64,000 nucleotides of DNA from Oceanobacillus saliphilus (GCF_023522835.1 NZ_JALCZU010000004.1:186001-250000); one strand, 5' to 3'. Counted from the first letter of the stretch, positions 27,615-35,705 are shown. The notes: generated by a model not told the origin, from the sequence alone. Numbers and translations: made by a program.

Positions 27615-28514
27615 GTGTTGGAACCAAAAATTCTAAGTTACGTAATTATGATTGCAAATGAAAAAAGCTTTTCTAAGGCTGCTTTAAAACTTCATATCGC
27701 ACAACCATCACTGAGTTATCAAATCATTAAATTGGAAAAGGAACTGGGAATAGACTTATTTATAAGAGGTAGAAGGGGGGTTCAACTTACCTATGCTGGA
27801 AAGAGTTTTGTTAAAAGGGCAATGGAAATTCTTGATCAGTTCAAACAGTTAAGAGATGAAATGGTTGATATAGCTAACATGAAGAATGGACAACTCTCCA
27901 TTGGTAGCTTGTCCATAACAGGGGCTATATTATTACCTGATGCGATTTCAATTTTTAAAAGGGAATATCCTGGTATAGATATATTGTTGATTGAAGATAA
28001 TTTAAAGAATTTAGAATCACTTCTTTCCTATGGAGAAATAGAAATTAGCTTATTGTCAATGCCATTTATTAATAATGAAATTGAAAAAGAAATTATTATG
28101 GAGGAAGAAATACTCTTGGCGGTTCCCTCATCACATCCATTATCTAGGTTGAAAGAAGTAAATCTGTCAATGTTTAAAGACGAGTCGTTTATTTTATTAA
28201 AAGAGGGAACGAGTTTTAGAGCCAAAACCGAATTGATTTTCCAGGAAGCGGGTTTTAATCCTTCTGTAATATTTGAAAGTATTAATATTTATACTTGCCA
28301 TTCATTAGCCTCTTCAGGAATTGGTATTACCTTTATTCCCGAAATGGCCCTCCGTGAATTTAATAAAAATGAAAATATTGTTTATCTACCAATTCAAAAT
28401 TCGAAAAATTCAACAAGAGAGGTAGTTATTGCTTATAAAAGCGATAGATATCTATCGAAAGCAGCACGTTCCTTTATTGATATAGTTAAATTTGTTGCTA
28501 AAAAATATACATAA
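27615..28514 (+). CDS. LysR-family transcriptional regulator
   Basis: 299 residues from the GTG at 27615, 8 bases after the GAGAGG ribosome site; GTG at 27606 and TTG at 27618 are alternatives. The winged HTH is clear (EKSFSKAALKLHIAQPSLSYQIIKLEKELG), followed by a LysR substrate-binding domain. Divergent from the CoA-transferase/TRAP operon, which it probably activates in response to the imported acid or its CoA ester. Confidence 0.92.
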   Translation: MLEPKILSYVIMIANEKSFSKAALKLHIAQPSLSYQIIKLEKELGIDLFIRGRRGVQLTYAGKSFVKRAMEILDQFKQLRDEMVDIANMKNGQLSIGSLSITGAILLPDAISIFKREYPGIDILLIEDNLKNLESLLSYGEIEISLLSMPFINNEIEKEIIMEEEILLAVPSSHPLSRLKEVNLSMFKDESFILLKEGTSFRAKTELIFQEAGFNPSVIFESINIYTCHSLASSGIGITFIPEMALREFNKNENIVYLPIQNSKNSTREVVIAYKSDRYLSKAARSFIDIVKFVAKKYT

Positions 28515-28652
28515 ACGTAAACTTGAGCTTCTAAATCCATTTTAGTTAAAACACTTTTTAATCATCGATAATAGGTCTCCTAGCCGACTTTTAGATACGT
28601 CAAGCACGTTATGACGAAGTATGAGAATCTCAAGATTTAGTAATATCAAAAT

Positions 28653-28700
28653 GTGTCAGTCCCCATCACTTTAAAGTTTTAAAGTAATGGGGACTAACAC
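28653..28700 (+). repeat. A-family hairpin repeat (copy A6)
   Basis: Arms GTGTCAGTCCCCAT and ATGGGGACTAACAC with inner CACTTTAAA/TTTAAAGT. The outer stem differs from other copies yet still pairs; it lies downstream of lysR. Confidence 0.75.
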
Positions 28701-28751
28701 GTGAATCTCTCAATAAATCCTATGATACTAACCCACGCTCGCTCCCCGGGG

Positions 28752-28886
28752 CTATTTCATCCTCTCCGGCAACGCATGAATTGATTCAATCAATTGATTC
28801 AGCTTTCCCTCTACGCGATGAAGCAAGTAAAATGTTACCGCGACTGGGAAGCCGACATCTGTAATGAATGATATCCAGGTTTCCAT
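28752..28886 (-). CDS. YvrJ family small protein
   Basis: 44 residues: METWISFITDVGFPVAVTFY, then LLHRVEGKLNQLIESIHALP. It has one membrane segment and an amphipathic tail and matches the YvrJ family. AGGAGG lies 8 bases before the ATG. In many bacilli YvrJ sits with DUF2922 and DUF1659 genes, as here; the function of the set is unknown. Too short for ordinary ORF listing. Confidence 0.85.
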   Translation of the reverse strand: METWISFITDVGFPVAVTFYLLHRVEGKLNQLIESIHALPERMK

Positions 28887-29072
28887 CTATATTCCCTCCT
28901 GCCTAATTTAGCATTGGTAGATTTGCCGTTAGCATGTGATTGCGTAACCTTCTGAAGTAATTACCCAACTTCTCACCTGTATCGTATAACTTTCCATGGA
29001 ATTACAGTCCTCACCACTACCTTCCAAAGTCACCTCAAAACTCTACTAGCATGTAATCTCTCTCCTGATTAG

Positions 29073-29159
29073 AAAACTTGTTTGTCACCACGCCTTTCAG
29101 TGACAGCCTTAGTTGCACGTATGCAGAAAGGTAAGTTTTATACTTTCCTTTCTGACAAA
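29073..29159 (+). repeat. C-family two-hairpin element (copy C1), 87 bp
   Basis: Starts AAAACTTG after TTAG, contains hairpin 1 (TGTCAC/GTGACA), the spacer AGTTGCACGTATG and hairpin 2 (CAGAAAGG/CCTTTCTG), and ends CTGACAAA. It has the same length as copy C2 at 34984. It is inserted between the YvrJ and DUF2922 genes. Confidence 0.75.
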
Positions 29160-29197
29160 AACAGACCAGAGCTCAATAAAGCCGCTGGTCTGTTTTT
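29156..29197 (-). terminator. Terminator of the DUF1659-DUF2922 transcript
   Basis: 9-bp stem ACAGACCAG/CTGGTCTGT flanked by A5 on one side and T5 on the other; works for the minus strand. Confidence 0.8.
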
Positions 29198-29239
29198 GGC
29201 ATAACGAAGCTCCAGCATCTTGAAGCCTCATAAACGTCA

Positions 29240-29455
29240 TTAACCTAAATCAATATCTTCCACAATACGTTCGACCAAGCGAGCACTTTTCTTCTCTACA
29301 AGATCGCCACCAGTGGTTGTAAAAGCATTCTGTGTAATGATCTCATCCATTGCTGCATGCACATTAGCAATATTGACAGGTTCCACAGGCTTGTCTAAGG
29401 TATACGTTACAATTTTTCCATCCTGATTCGTAAACTTCATCTCCAATTTTTTCAT
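29240..29455 (-). CDS. DUF2922 domain protein
   Basis: 71 residues, MKKLEMKFTNQDGKIVTYTL and so on, matching DUF2922. AAAGGAG precedes the ATG. It lies 37 bases after the DUF1659 gene. Function unknown; conserved in spore formers as a pair with DUF1659. Confidence 0.88.
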   Translation of the reverse strand: MKKLEMKFTNQDGKIVTYTLDKPVEPVNIANVHAAMDEIITQNAFTTTGGDLVEKKSARLVERIVEDIDLG

Positions 29456-29492
29456 GGTTACCGCTCCTTTCTATTTAATATTTCTCAGATGA

Positions 29493-29717
29493 TTACCCTT
29501 CCCGAATATCTGAGCTGTCCTTACGATTAATGTTGTAAAGTGCACGCTCCTGTAGTGCTGCAAAAGCTGTTGCGATAGCATAAAGCTGGTCTGCCGTTGC
29601 ATTCGTTTTGACGTTATTGAAGCTCTTGAACTTAAAGATCGGTAAGCCCGATTCAGGATTAATCCCGTCTTGAAGCACCAACTGCAACGAGGAATTAGTC
29701 ATATCTGCTACTGCCAT
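29493..29717 (-). CDS. DUF1659 domain protein
   Basis: 74 residues from the ATG at 29717, with GGGAGGTGA 5 bases upstream; the frame is open to 29816 but that part is not coding. The sequence (LVLQDGINPESGLPIFKFKSF ... QLYAIATAFAALQ) matches DUF1659. First gene of a two-gene unit with DUF2922. Function unknown. Confidence 0.88.
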   Translation of the reverse strand: MAVADMTNSSLQLVLQDGINPESGLPIFKFKSFNNVKTNATADQLYAIATAFAALQERALYNINRKDSSDIREG

Positions 29718-30082
29718 GTTTCTCACCTCCCTTTCACAATTAGAATCGAAATGAAATCGGGTAAGGGGGTATGAAGTGGAGTAAATTTTTAAATTTTTAT
29801 TGCCGTCTCGGTCCAATTAATATAACAAGGAACGGTATATATACCGTCCCCCTTAGCATAATCCGGAAGCCATTCTCCATATCTATTCATACTTTTATGT
29901 TGTTTATTAATCTACTTCCCTCAACTGTTTCACAACCGCAGCCATCTAACCCCTCAACAATCTCATTGATTGCTTCAACTCCAGATTCGGCTTAGGCTTT
30001 ACGTTCTTCTGGCGTTTTCAGTAGTGGTGTATATAAGTGGTCGGAAGCATGGTCAAATGAATAGCCAACCATACCCCATTGC
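29718..30082. other. Intergenic region with a palindrome
   Basis: A 16-bp palindrome ACGGTATATATACCGT lies at 29832-29847, upstream of the DUF1659 gene, and may be an operator or hairpin. The minus strand from about 29995 to 29900 reads AESGVEAINEIVEGLDGCGC before a stop, an unassigned gene-end fragment. Confidence 0.35.
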
Positions 30083-30215
30083 AATGCAGGGACATACTGC
30101 CGTAGTGACAGGAGACGCTTCTGGAATTGAATTTAGTTTCCGTAATCGTCTAGCAGAAGCTAGCGCTTACCTCGCTTCAGAGATCGAAATGATGAAGCCC
30201 CCCAGGAAGCAGTAG
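30083..30215 (+). pseudogene. SDR N-terminal relic
   Basis: Reads MQGHTAVVTGDASGIEFSFRNRLAEASAYL, a damaged short-chain dehydrogenase Rossmann start (TGxxSGI, with the last Gly changed to Glu). The rest of the gene is absent. Confidence 0.5.
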
Positions 30216-30290
30216 CAAGACTCCAAGATTTGGATCATCCCCACACCAATTAAAATTTGACTTATTTTTCTCTAGTCTTATTATTAAAGT

Positions 30291-30302
30291 TAGTATGTAC
30301 TA
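30291..30302 (+). promoter_or_regulatory. Candidate TetR operator at the tetR start
   Basis: Palindrome TAGTATGTACTA, 17 bases before the GTG start of the TetR gene, sharing TTAGT with the operator-like repeat before the efflux gene. Suggests autorepression. Confidence 0.45.
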
Positions 30303-30318
30303 TCATTGGAGGGATAAT

Positions 30319-30894
30319 GTGAGCGAAACATCTGAAAAAATTTTGCAAGCGGCCTTAGACTTAATGCAAGCAAAAGGCTTTGATAGTGTTACGACAAAAG
30401 AAATTGCCGAAGAAGCTGGAGTAAGTGAAATGACCATTTACCGACACTTTCGCACAAAAAAAGGTGTCCTTGAAGCAGCAATTAACAAATACTCCTATGT
30501 TCCCTGTTTTCAACATCTATTTGAAGAAAAAATAAATTGGAACATCGAACAAGATCTCGAATTATTTTCAACTTCTTATTTAGAATTAATGAAGAGAAAT
30601 AAACCAATCTTTTTAATTTCCATCCATGAAAGAACAACAATGCCTGAGATTTACGAGCTAATTTCAAAAAACACACTTGAATTGAAATCATATTTGTCTA
30701 CCTATCTTGCCAACATGCATGAAAAGGGTTTGATACAGATACAAGATGCTGAAATGCAAGCAACTGTTTATCTCACTACGCTTTACGGATATTTTTCATC
30801 TATCGCAACATGGGAAAATCATTTCTTATTCGACCAGAAAGATATATTTATTAAAACATTAATTCAATCTTTCTGTAATGGTGTCAGAATATAA
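30319..30894 (+). CDS. TetR/AcrR family regulator of the efflux pump
   Basis: 191 residues from the GTG at 30319, 5 bases after GGAGGG. The N-terminal HTH is clear (DSVTTKEIAEEAGVSEMTIYRHFRTKKGVL); the C-terminal ligand domain is helical. It sits 370 bases upstream of a DHA2 efflux gene on the same strand and likely represses it and itself; palindromes with TTAGT/ACTAA half-sites lie before both genes. Confidence 0.9.
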   Translation: MSETSEKILQAALDLMQAKGFDSVTTKEIAEEAGVSEMTIYRHFRTKKGVLEAAINKYSYVPCFQHLFEEKINWNIEQDLELFSTSYLELMKRNKPIFLISIHERTTMPEIYELISKNTLELKSYLSTYLANMHEKGLIQIQDAEMQATVYLTTLYGYFSSIATWENHFLFDQKDIFIKTLIQSFCNGVRI

Positions 30895-31079
30895 ACCTTT
30901 TAAAACATAAAATAGCATGTTTATAGTATTGAATTTCAAGTAATTTTTCGTGGGCATGCAACTATCACATGCTATTAGATGTTACAAAGGAAATAGGCCC
31001 TGAATTGTTACCAACATTCAAATTTGCATTTCAAGTTACAGTGCATATCAATTGATTTTTATTTGTAAATCTATATTAT

Positions 31080-31107
31080 AAATGTTAGTTGTCACTAACT
31101 AACATTT
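31080..31107 (+). promoter_or_regulatory. Inverted repeat, candidate TetR operator before the MFS gene
   Basis: Arms AAATGTTAGT and ACTAACATTT with an 8-base spacer, and an inner TTAGT-N4-ACTAA. Located about 160 bases before the MFS start. Confidence 0.55.
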
Positions 31108-31138
31108 ATTGGCGACTGGCTTAATAATGATAAATTAG

Positions 31139-31195
31139 AAAACTTAGTTGCACGTATGCAGATAGGTAAGCTTTTTACTTTTTCTATCTGCCAAG
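31139..31195 (+). repeat. C-family element, internally deleted (copy C3)
   Basis: Begins AAAACTT after TTAG and continues directly with AGTTGCACGTATGCAG, lacking hairpin 1 of about 31 bases. Hairpin 2 is CAGATAG/CTATCTG, changed on both sides compared with C1. It lies in the leader of the MFS gene. Confidence 0.65.
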
Positions 31196-31266
31196 AAAAA
31201 GTTGCTATACAGATACAGATTTTTCGTTCTGCTACATGCAAAGGGATTATAGGAGGAAATTTAAAG

Positions 31267-32688
31267 ATGAATGCTTCAACTACGTTTAATCGGAAGGCAA
31301 TAGTTGGAATACTATTAGCAGCTTCTTTTGTTTCAATTTTGAATCAAACTTTATTAATCATAGCCATTCCCCCAATTATGGCAGATTTTCAAATTGACGC
31401 TAATCAGGCGCAATGGTTAACCACCGGATTTATGTTGACAAATGGGATCCTCATTCCCATAACAGCGTTTTTGATGGATAAGTTCTCTAGTAAAAATCTA
31501 TTAATGGCTGCCCTGCTTTTCTTTTCGGCAGGTACTTTTTTGGGCGCAATTGCTCCTACCTTTTCTGTATTGCTTATCGGACGAATTGTTCAGGCAGCAG
31601 GCGCTGGAATAATGATGCCCTTAATGCAAACCATTTTAATGTCGTTATATCCTCCTGAGAAACGGGGGGCTGCAATGGGGATGGCAGGACTGGTTACTGG
31701 ATTTGCACCTGCAATTGGACCAACTTTATCTGGTTGGATCATTGGACAGTTTTCATGGAGATATTTATTCTATATTATCTTGCCTATTGCTCTAGTTATA
31801 CTGGTTCTTTCCTTCTTTATTATGAAAAATGTCACAGAACAAAAAGAAGCCAAAATTGATATTACATCTATAATATTATCTTCGTTCGGATGGGGAGGTT
31901 TGCTATACGGATTTAGTATGGCTGGTTCTTATGGATGGATGAATTCCGTTGTCATTGGTTCTATTATTGTTGGTGGAGTGTCACTCTATTTATTTATCAA
32001 AAGACAGTTATCACTTGAAATACCAATTCTTGAATTTCGGGTTTTTCAATCGAAAATATTTGTCATAACGACCATTTTGTCAACACTTGTATTTGCTATA
32101 ATGGTTGGTGTACAAACACTATTGCCTTTATACGTTCAAAATGTAAAAGGTGCATCGCCACTAGATTCAGGATTAATTCTATTGCCGGGAGCTTTACTGA
32201 TGGGACTAATGTCTCCGGTAACTGGTAAATTTTTTGACAAGTTCGGTGGTAGAATGTTAGCTATTACTGGTTATGGGCTAATTCTCTTATCTATGATTCT
32301 ATTTACGCTTTTACAAATGGATAGTCCTTTGCTGCTACTTTCTCTATTCTTTGTCATTATGATGTTAGGAATTTCTATGATCATGATGCCGATGACGACG
32401 GCGGGAATCAATTCACTTCATCCACGTTTAATTGGCCACGGAACTGCGATGAATAACACCATTCGGATGGTTGGAGGTTCCATAGGTACTGCTCTATTAA
32501 TCTCAGTCATGAGTACGGTTTCGACTAATGTTTCATCAGGGTCTTCGAGTGAAGCGATGCTAATCGGAATTAAAGTCGCCTTTGCTGCAGCTGCTGTTAT
32601 GGCATTAATTGGATTTATTCTATCCTTTAACTTGAAAGATAAAAATGTAAATGGGTCCACGGGGCAAGGTTCATCGTCCGTAGTTTAA
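31267..32688 (+). CDS. DHA2-family (14-TM) MFS multidrug efflux transporter
   Basis: 473 residues from the ATG at 31267 (AGGAGG 10 bases upstream); the frame extends to 31156 through element C3 but without a ribosome site. About 14 membrane segments; DHA2 marks include NQTLLIIAIPPIMADF, GRIVQAAGAGIMMPLMQT and GPTLSGWIIG (motif C). It exports drugs or toxic compounds using the proton gradient and is likely under the TetR regulator upstream. The last residues (GSTGQGSSSVV) and stop are encoded by a B-family repeat, so the natural C-terminus was replaced. Confidence 0.9.
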   Translation: MNASTTFNRKAIVGILLAASFVSILNQTLLIIAIPPIMADFQIDANQAQWLTTGFMLTNGILIPITAFLMDKFSSKNLLMAALLFFSAGTFLGAIAPTFSVLLIGRIVQAAGAGIMMPLMQTILMSLYPPEKRGAAMGMAGLVTGFAPAIGPTLSGWIIGQFSWRYLFYIILPIALVILVLSFFIMKNVTEQKEAKIDITSIILSSFGWGGLLYGFSMAGSYGWMNSVVIGSIIVGGVSLYLFIKRQLSLEIPILEFRVFQSKIFVITTILSTLVFAIMVGVQTLLPLYVQNVKGASPLDSGLILLPGALLMGLMSPVTGKFFDKFGGRMLAITGYGLILLSMILFTLLQMDSPLLLLSLFFVIMMLGISMIMMPMTTAGINSLHPRLIGHGTAMNNTIRMVGGSIGTALLISVMSTVSTNVSSGSSSEAMLIGIKVAFAAAAVMALIGFILSFNLKDKNVNGSTGQGSSSVV

Positions 32689-32710
32689 ATTAAAAGCTAA
32701 TCGCGGAAAA
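32652..32710 (+). repeat. B-family repeat (copy B3), overlapping the MFS 3' end
   Basis: GGGTCCACGGGGCAAGG, TTCATCGTCCG, TAGTTTAAATTA, GCTAATCGCGG. It supplies the final codons and stop of the MFS gene. Confidence 0.78.
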
Positions 32711-32713
32711 ATT

Positions 32714-32769
32714 GGTGCCAGTCCCCCACTTCGCTATCGCTTTAGCGTGGAGGGGGACTGACCCTTTTT
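32714..32769 (+). repeat. A-family hairpin repeat (copy A7)
   Basis: GGTGCCAGTCCCCC, loop ACTTCGCTATCGCTTTAGC, AGGGGGACTGACCC, TTTTT. Directly follows B3; a good terminator for the MFS gene. Confidence 0.85.
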
Positions 32770-32913
32770 ACAGCATTATTGGCTGAAGATGGAACTTTAT
32801 TGGGTGTTCTAACTGGGAGTGTTGATGTTGGTGTTAATCCAGGAAGGGGAGCAGGATTTGAATTAAGTTACCCGAATTTCCAAGGGATGTTACAGAAAAG
32901 GTTACAAGTGTAA
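32770..32913 (+). pseudogene. Gene-end fragment directly after repeat A7
   Basis: 47 open codons (TALLAEDGTLLGVLTGSVDV, then NPGRGAGFELSYPNFQ) ending in TAA, with no start. The coding sequence begins at the base after the repeat, so the gene was cut there. Family not recognised. Confidence 0.4.
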
Positions 32914-33012
32914 AAGTTAAGGCTTACGGTTAGAATTGGTAAATACGAAAATGGTAACAATAAAAGTTAGGGTTGCTATTCCTTTATCATCTCCTAAATC
33001 CCATTATGAAAA

Positions 33013-33048
33013 GCTTTAACCCTATGAAATTAGGGTTAAAGCCTTTTT
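33013..33048 (+). terminator. Intrinsic terminator
   Basis: 12-bp stem GCTTTAACCCTA/TAGGGTTAAAGC with a 6-base loop, then TTTTT. It probably belonged to the gene whose end is at 32913 and may also stop the minus-strand gene. Confidence 0.8.
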
Positions 33049-33056
33049 ATACTAAA

Positions 33057-33236
33057 TCATCCATAAATTGCCGAGTTTTTACGTTGCTCGTGAAATTTCT
33101 TATTGTCTTCAATAGCCTTTTCAAATTCAGTGGAGTTATATTTGCGTGCATTTTCACGGCGTTGCTCATCCCACTTTTTTGCAGCAGATGACCCTTTTTC
33201 CTCCATGTTTTTTCTTAATCTTTCGTTAAAATTCAT
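33057..33236 (-). CDS. Small charged protein next to the zeta-type toxin
   Basis: 59 residues from the ATG at 33236, with AGGAGGTG 6 bases upstream. It is highly charged and helical (MNFNERLRKNMEEKG ... KWDEQRRENARK). No family recognised. It lies 48 bases downstream of the zeta-toxin-like gene on the same strand. It could be a non-canonical antitoxin or regulator, but classical epsilon antitoxins are about 90 residues and encoded upstream. Confidence 0.6.
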   Translation of the reverse strand: MNFNERLRKNMEEKGSSAAKKWDEQRRENARKYNSTEFEKAIEDNKKFHEQRKNSAIYG

Positions 33237-33284
33237 TTTGCACACCTCCTGCTTATTATTTTACCCTATTTAAGTCGTACGTAT

Positions 33285-34019
33285 TCACACATTTTTACTC
33301 TTTTCAATAAATTCATCATATGCTATTTGGTCAGATATAAATATGTCGCTTTCATTACAAGCCGCAATTTCTTTAGGTGGTACGCCATTTATGCTATTAC
33401 TATAAACAATAAAGTTGTCCACTTGGTCCACTAATTCAAGGAAAGACTTTGCAACTAAGTAGTTTGAAGATACAACAATTTCTTTTGGAACAAATCTTCC
33501 CATTGGTTCGTTATATCTGTATTTGACTCTATCCAAAGCAACATCAACATCTACGTCGACAACCACTAAATTTACTGTATAGTTCATTTCTTTTAAAGAG
33601 CTGATTAATTTACTATATTTTTTAGTGTTTTTCATTGTTCCATCAAAAAGGAAACTTGATGACTCATCAATTGAAGCATAAATTGTGGAATTTGCAATGT
33701 CAGAACTTTCTTCGTGAACAAGATCAGCTGCAATACTTTTCTTGTTGTATATAAGTGCGCTAGTATATTCAGGGAGAAAACTCTTAATTTCGTCAGCATC
33801 AATTATCACATATTTATTTGTGCCAATGATATCCTTCACAATTTTTGACTTACCTGCTCCTGGGGCACCACCAACTAAAATAGCTTCTTTTTCAATCGAG
33901 GTATTTGTATCCCTCTCGCAATTGTCTATTGAGGTCTCAATTATATATTGATGTAACAGGGACCGAATATTATTATATTCATTATTTATATAAAAGATTT
34001 CTTTAGTAGTATTTTCCAT
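33285..34019 (-). CDS. Zeta-toxin family P-loop kinase
   Basis: 244 residues. Walker A GGAPGAGKS at 50-58, then VIIDADEIKSFLPEY (with the Asp used by zeta toxins), HEESSDIA, FDGTMKN and GRFVPKEIV. Zeta toxins phosphorylate UDP-N-acetylglucosamine and block cell-wall synthesis. Length matches the family. The ribosome site is a weak GGGGTG about 10 bases upstream. No epsilon antitoxin gene is seen upstream; a 59-residue ORF lies downstream. Confidence 0.85.
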   Translation of the reverse strand: MENTTKEIFYINNEYNNIRSLLHQYIIETSIDNCERDTNTSIEKEAILVGGAPGAGKSKIVKDIIGTNKYVIIDADEIKSFLPEYTSALIYNKKSIAADLVHEESSDIANSTIYASIDESSSFLFDGTMKNTKKYSKLISSLKEMNYTVNLVVVDVDVDVALDRVKYRYNEPMGRFVPKEIVVSSNYLVAKSFLELVDQVDNFIVYSNSINGVPPKEIAACNESDIFISDQIAYDEFIEKSKNV

Positions 34020-34274
34020 TTCACTTAAACACCCCAGATTTATACTAGTTATATTTTATCAGGTTTTAACCATAAACGCTATTATTATCAGAAAAATTAA
34101 AATAGATATAAAAGAAATTTGTACCATTAAAACAAGTTCGAGCCGTTAACTGGGTTAAACTTAGAATGTTTCTAATAATCGCCTAACTTGATTAAAACAA
34201 GGCTGTTTTTCGTACCGTTTATAGCCTTTTAATCATCGCAGAGTTGAGATAAAATGCGAACTAACGTTAGATTT
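34020..34274. other. Intergenic region
   Basis: Contains the upstream region of the zeta-type gene and no ORF that I can support. Confidence 0.3.
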
Positions 34275-34350
34275 GGGTCCACGGATGGGTCCACGGGGAC
34301 AGGTTCATCGTCCGTAGTTTAAACTAATAGCTAATCGGGACAAGGTACCT
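34275..34350 (+). repeat. B-family repeat (copy B4)
   Basis: A doubled start (GGGTCCACGGAT, GGGTCCACGGGGACAGG), then TTCATCGTCCG, TAGTTTAAACTA, TAGCTAATCGGGACAAGG and TACCT. Confidence 0.8.
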
Positions 34351-34504
34351 ATCTCGCCCGCTCCCTTCTCCATTTGTCTAATCGTGTGCACATGACAGAA
34401 AGGACTTTGCGACAGATAGAGGAAACTGAATTAGTACTTTTTTAAAAACGCATCATTCCCGAAGAATAAAAATATGACTATAAAATCTAAACTAGACCCT
34501 TTTT

Positions 34505-34533
34505 AGAGGATAGTATCGCTGCTATCCTCTTTC
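34505..34533 (+). terminator. Hairpin AGAGGATAG/CTATCCTCT
   Basis: 9-bp stem, 8-base loop, followed by TT; no supported gene directly upstream. Confidence 0.45.
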
Positions 34534-34731
34534 AATTAACTACTAATGCAATTTAATTTAGCTCGTAAGACCATGCTTTTTAGACCGTACCCTTTCTAGC
34601 CCGCGAAAATTCTTCATTTCGATTTTCCATTCTTGGTACGCTATGGTGACAGACTACAAAAATGCATTGTTTCATAGCAAATAGGAAGCAAGAAAACTGT
34701 TCTCATGTTCCCAATCAGGGTCGAATACTGA

Positions 34732-35705
34732 CTATAGTTGTTCTTTTAATTTCTCGATTTCTTCAATATCCAAATGTGTGACTTCTGCTATGAGATCCAT
34801 ACTTAAACCCTTTTTCAACATTTCCATTGCAACCTCTTTCTTTCCAATTTCTTTCCCTTTCTCTTTCCCCTTCTCCTCATACGAAATCGGAATCTCAAAA
34901 ATTTCCTCTGTTTCTGGTAAGTTTTGAATTTCCTTCATTAATTGTTCCTCCTCTTCTTCAGTTAAATTTAAATAGGCTTTTAGAAAACTTGGTTGTCACC
35001 AAGCCTTTAGGTGACAGCCCTAGTTGCACTTATGAAGCAGAAGAAAGTTTATGCTTTCTTCTCTGCCAAAAAATCCATATACGATCCGTTGTTTGGCAGA
35101 ATCTAATTCCATTCTCACAATCATACGCAAGAATTCCTTCTTTACCTGTAGCCGCTCTTCTTCCTTATAGCCCATTTGACTCATCTGTGCTGCAGCAGCT
35201 GGATTATCCGAGTGAATGTATGCGCGCCAGTTCTTTTTCTTTAAATGAAGTGTCAAATAGTTAAATGTGAGTACATGTAGAAAAGGAAATTCCATTGTAT
35301 ACTGATCCGTTTCCCACTCTTCTTTATAAGTAAAAACAGCAATGGGGACGATTGGTTTCTGAAATTTATTGTACAACATACTAAAATAATGATACATTCG
35401 CTTATGAAAATCATTTTGTTTGTAGCTTTGTAGTTCAATATGAACGATGACCAAGACATCTGTCCCTTTAAGCGTTGTCTCAATAACAATATCAATTCTG
35501 CGAGTGTTCCCCTTCAGTACGTTTGTATACACTTCCTCGGATAGTGGTTTAATTGCGTGAAAATCAATGTTGTCATGAACGTCGGGAAAGAATGCTTCAA
35601 GGAATTCCTGGAAATATGTATTGATGAGTTCTTTGTGTAGTTGGTCGTGTTTCGTGTAGGTAGGTTTTGGAGGATTTTCTTTAATAAGTATGGCATAGTT
35701 GCCAT
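34732..35705 (-). pseudogene. Rpn-family (PD-(D/E)XK) nuclease/transposase, interrupted
   Basis: The minus strand carries a full Rpn-family gene in pieces. It starts at the ATG at 35705 (MATMPY), then a shift of frame leads into IKENPPKPTYTKHDQLHKEL and on through VYTNVLKGNTRRIDIVIETT to RIVYGFF. There the 87-bp C2 element brings an in-frame TAG (35020-35022). After it the same frame continues as LKAYLNLTEEEEEQLMKEIQ to the typical KGKEKGKEIGKKEV tail and the stop at 34732. Rpn proteins promote recA-independent recombination by DNA cleavage. Confidence 0.8.
34984..35070 (+). mobile_element. C-family two-hairpin element (copy C2) inserted in the Rpn gene
   Basis: 87 bp, starting AAAACTTGG after TTAG and ending CTGCCAAA. 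Hairpin 1 is TGTCACC/GGTGACA; hairpin 2 is CAGAAGAAAG/CTTTCTTCTCTG. Removing exactly these 87 bases joins YGF to LKAYLNL in frame, matching the YGFFETYLKL type pattern of the family. No target duplication or terminal inverted repeat is seen, unlike classical MITEs; internal hairpins near both ends recall IS200/IS605 ends. Confidence 0.72.

Noticed and set aside
29970-30082. N-terminal part of the 81-codon ORF before the SDR relic
   Set aside because: Only the region from 30083 resembles an SDR; the earlier part is unlike any known protein and lacks a ribosome site.
34350-34450. Possible transposase fragment after B4 on the minus strand
   Set aside because: A short stretch (CTRLDKWRRERAR) looks coding but is too short and frame-broken to support a call.
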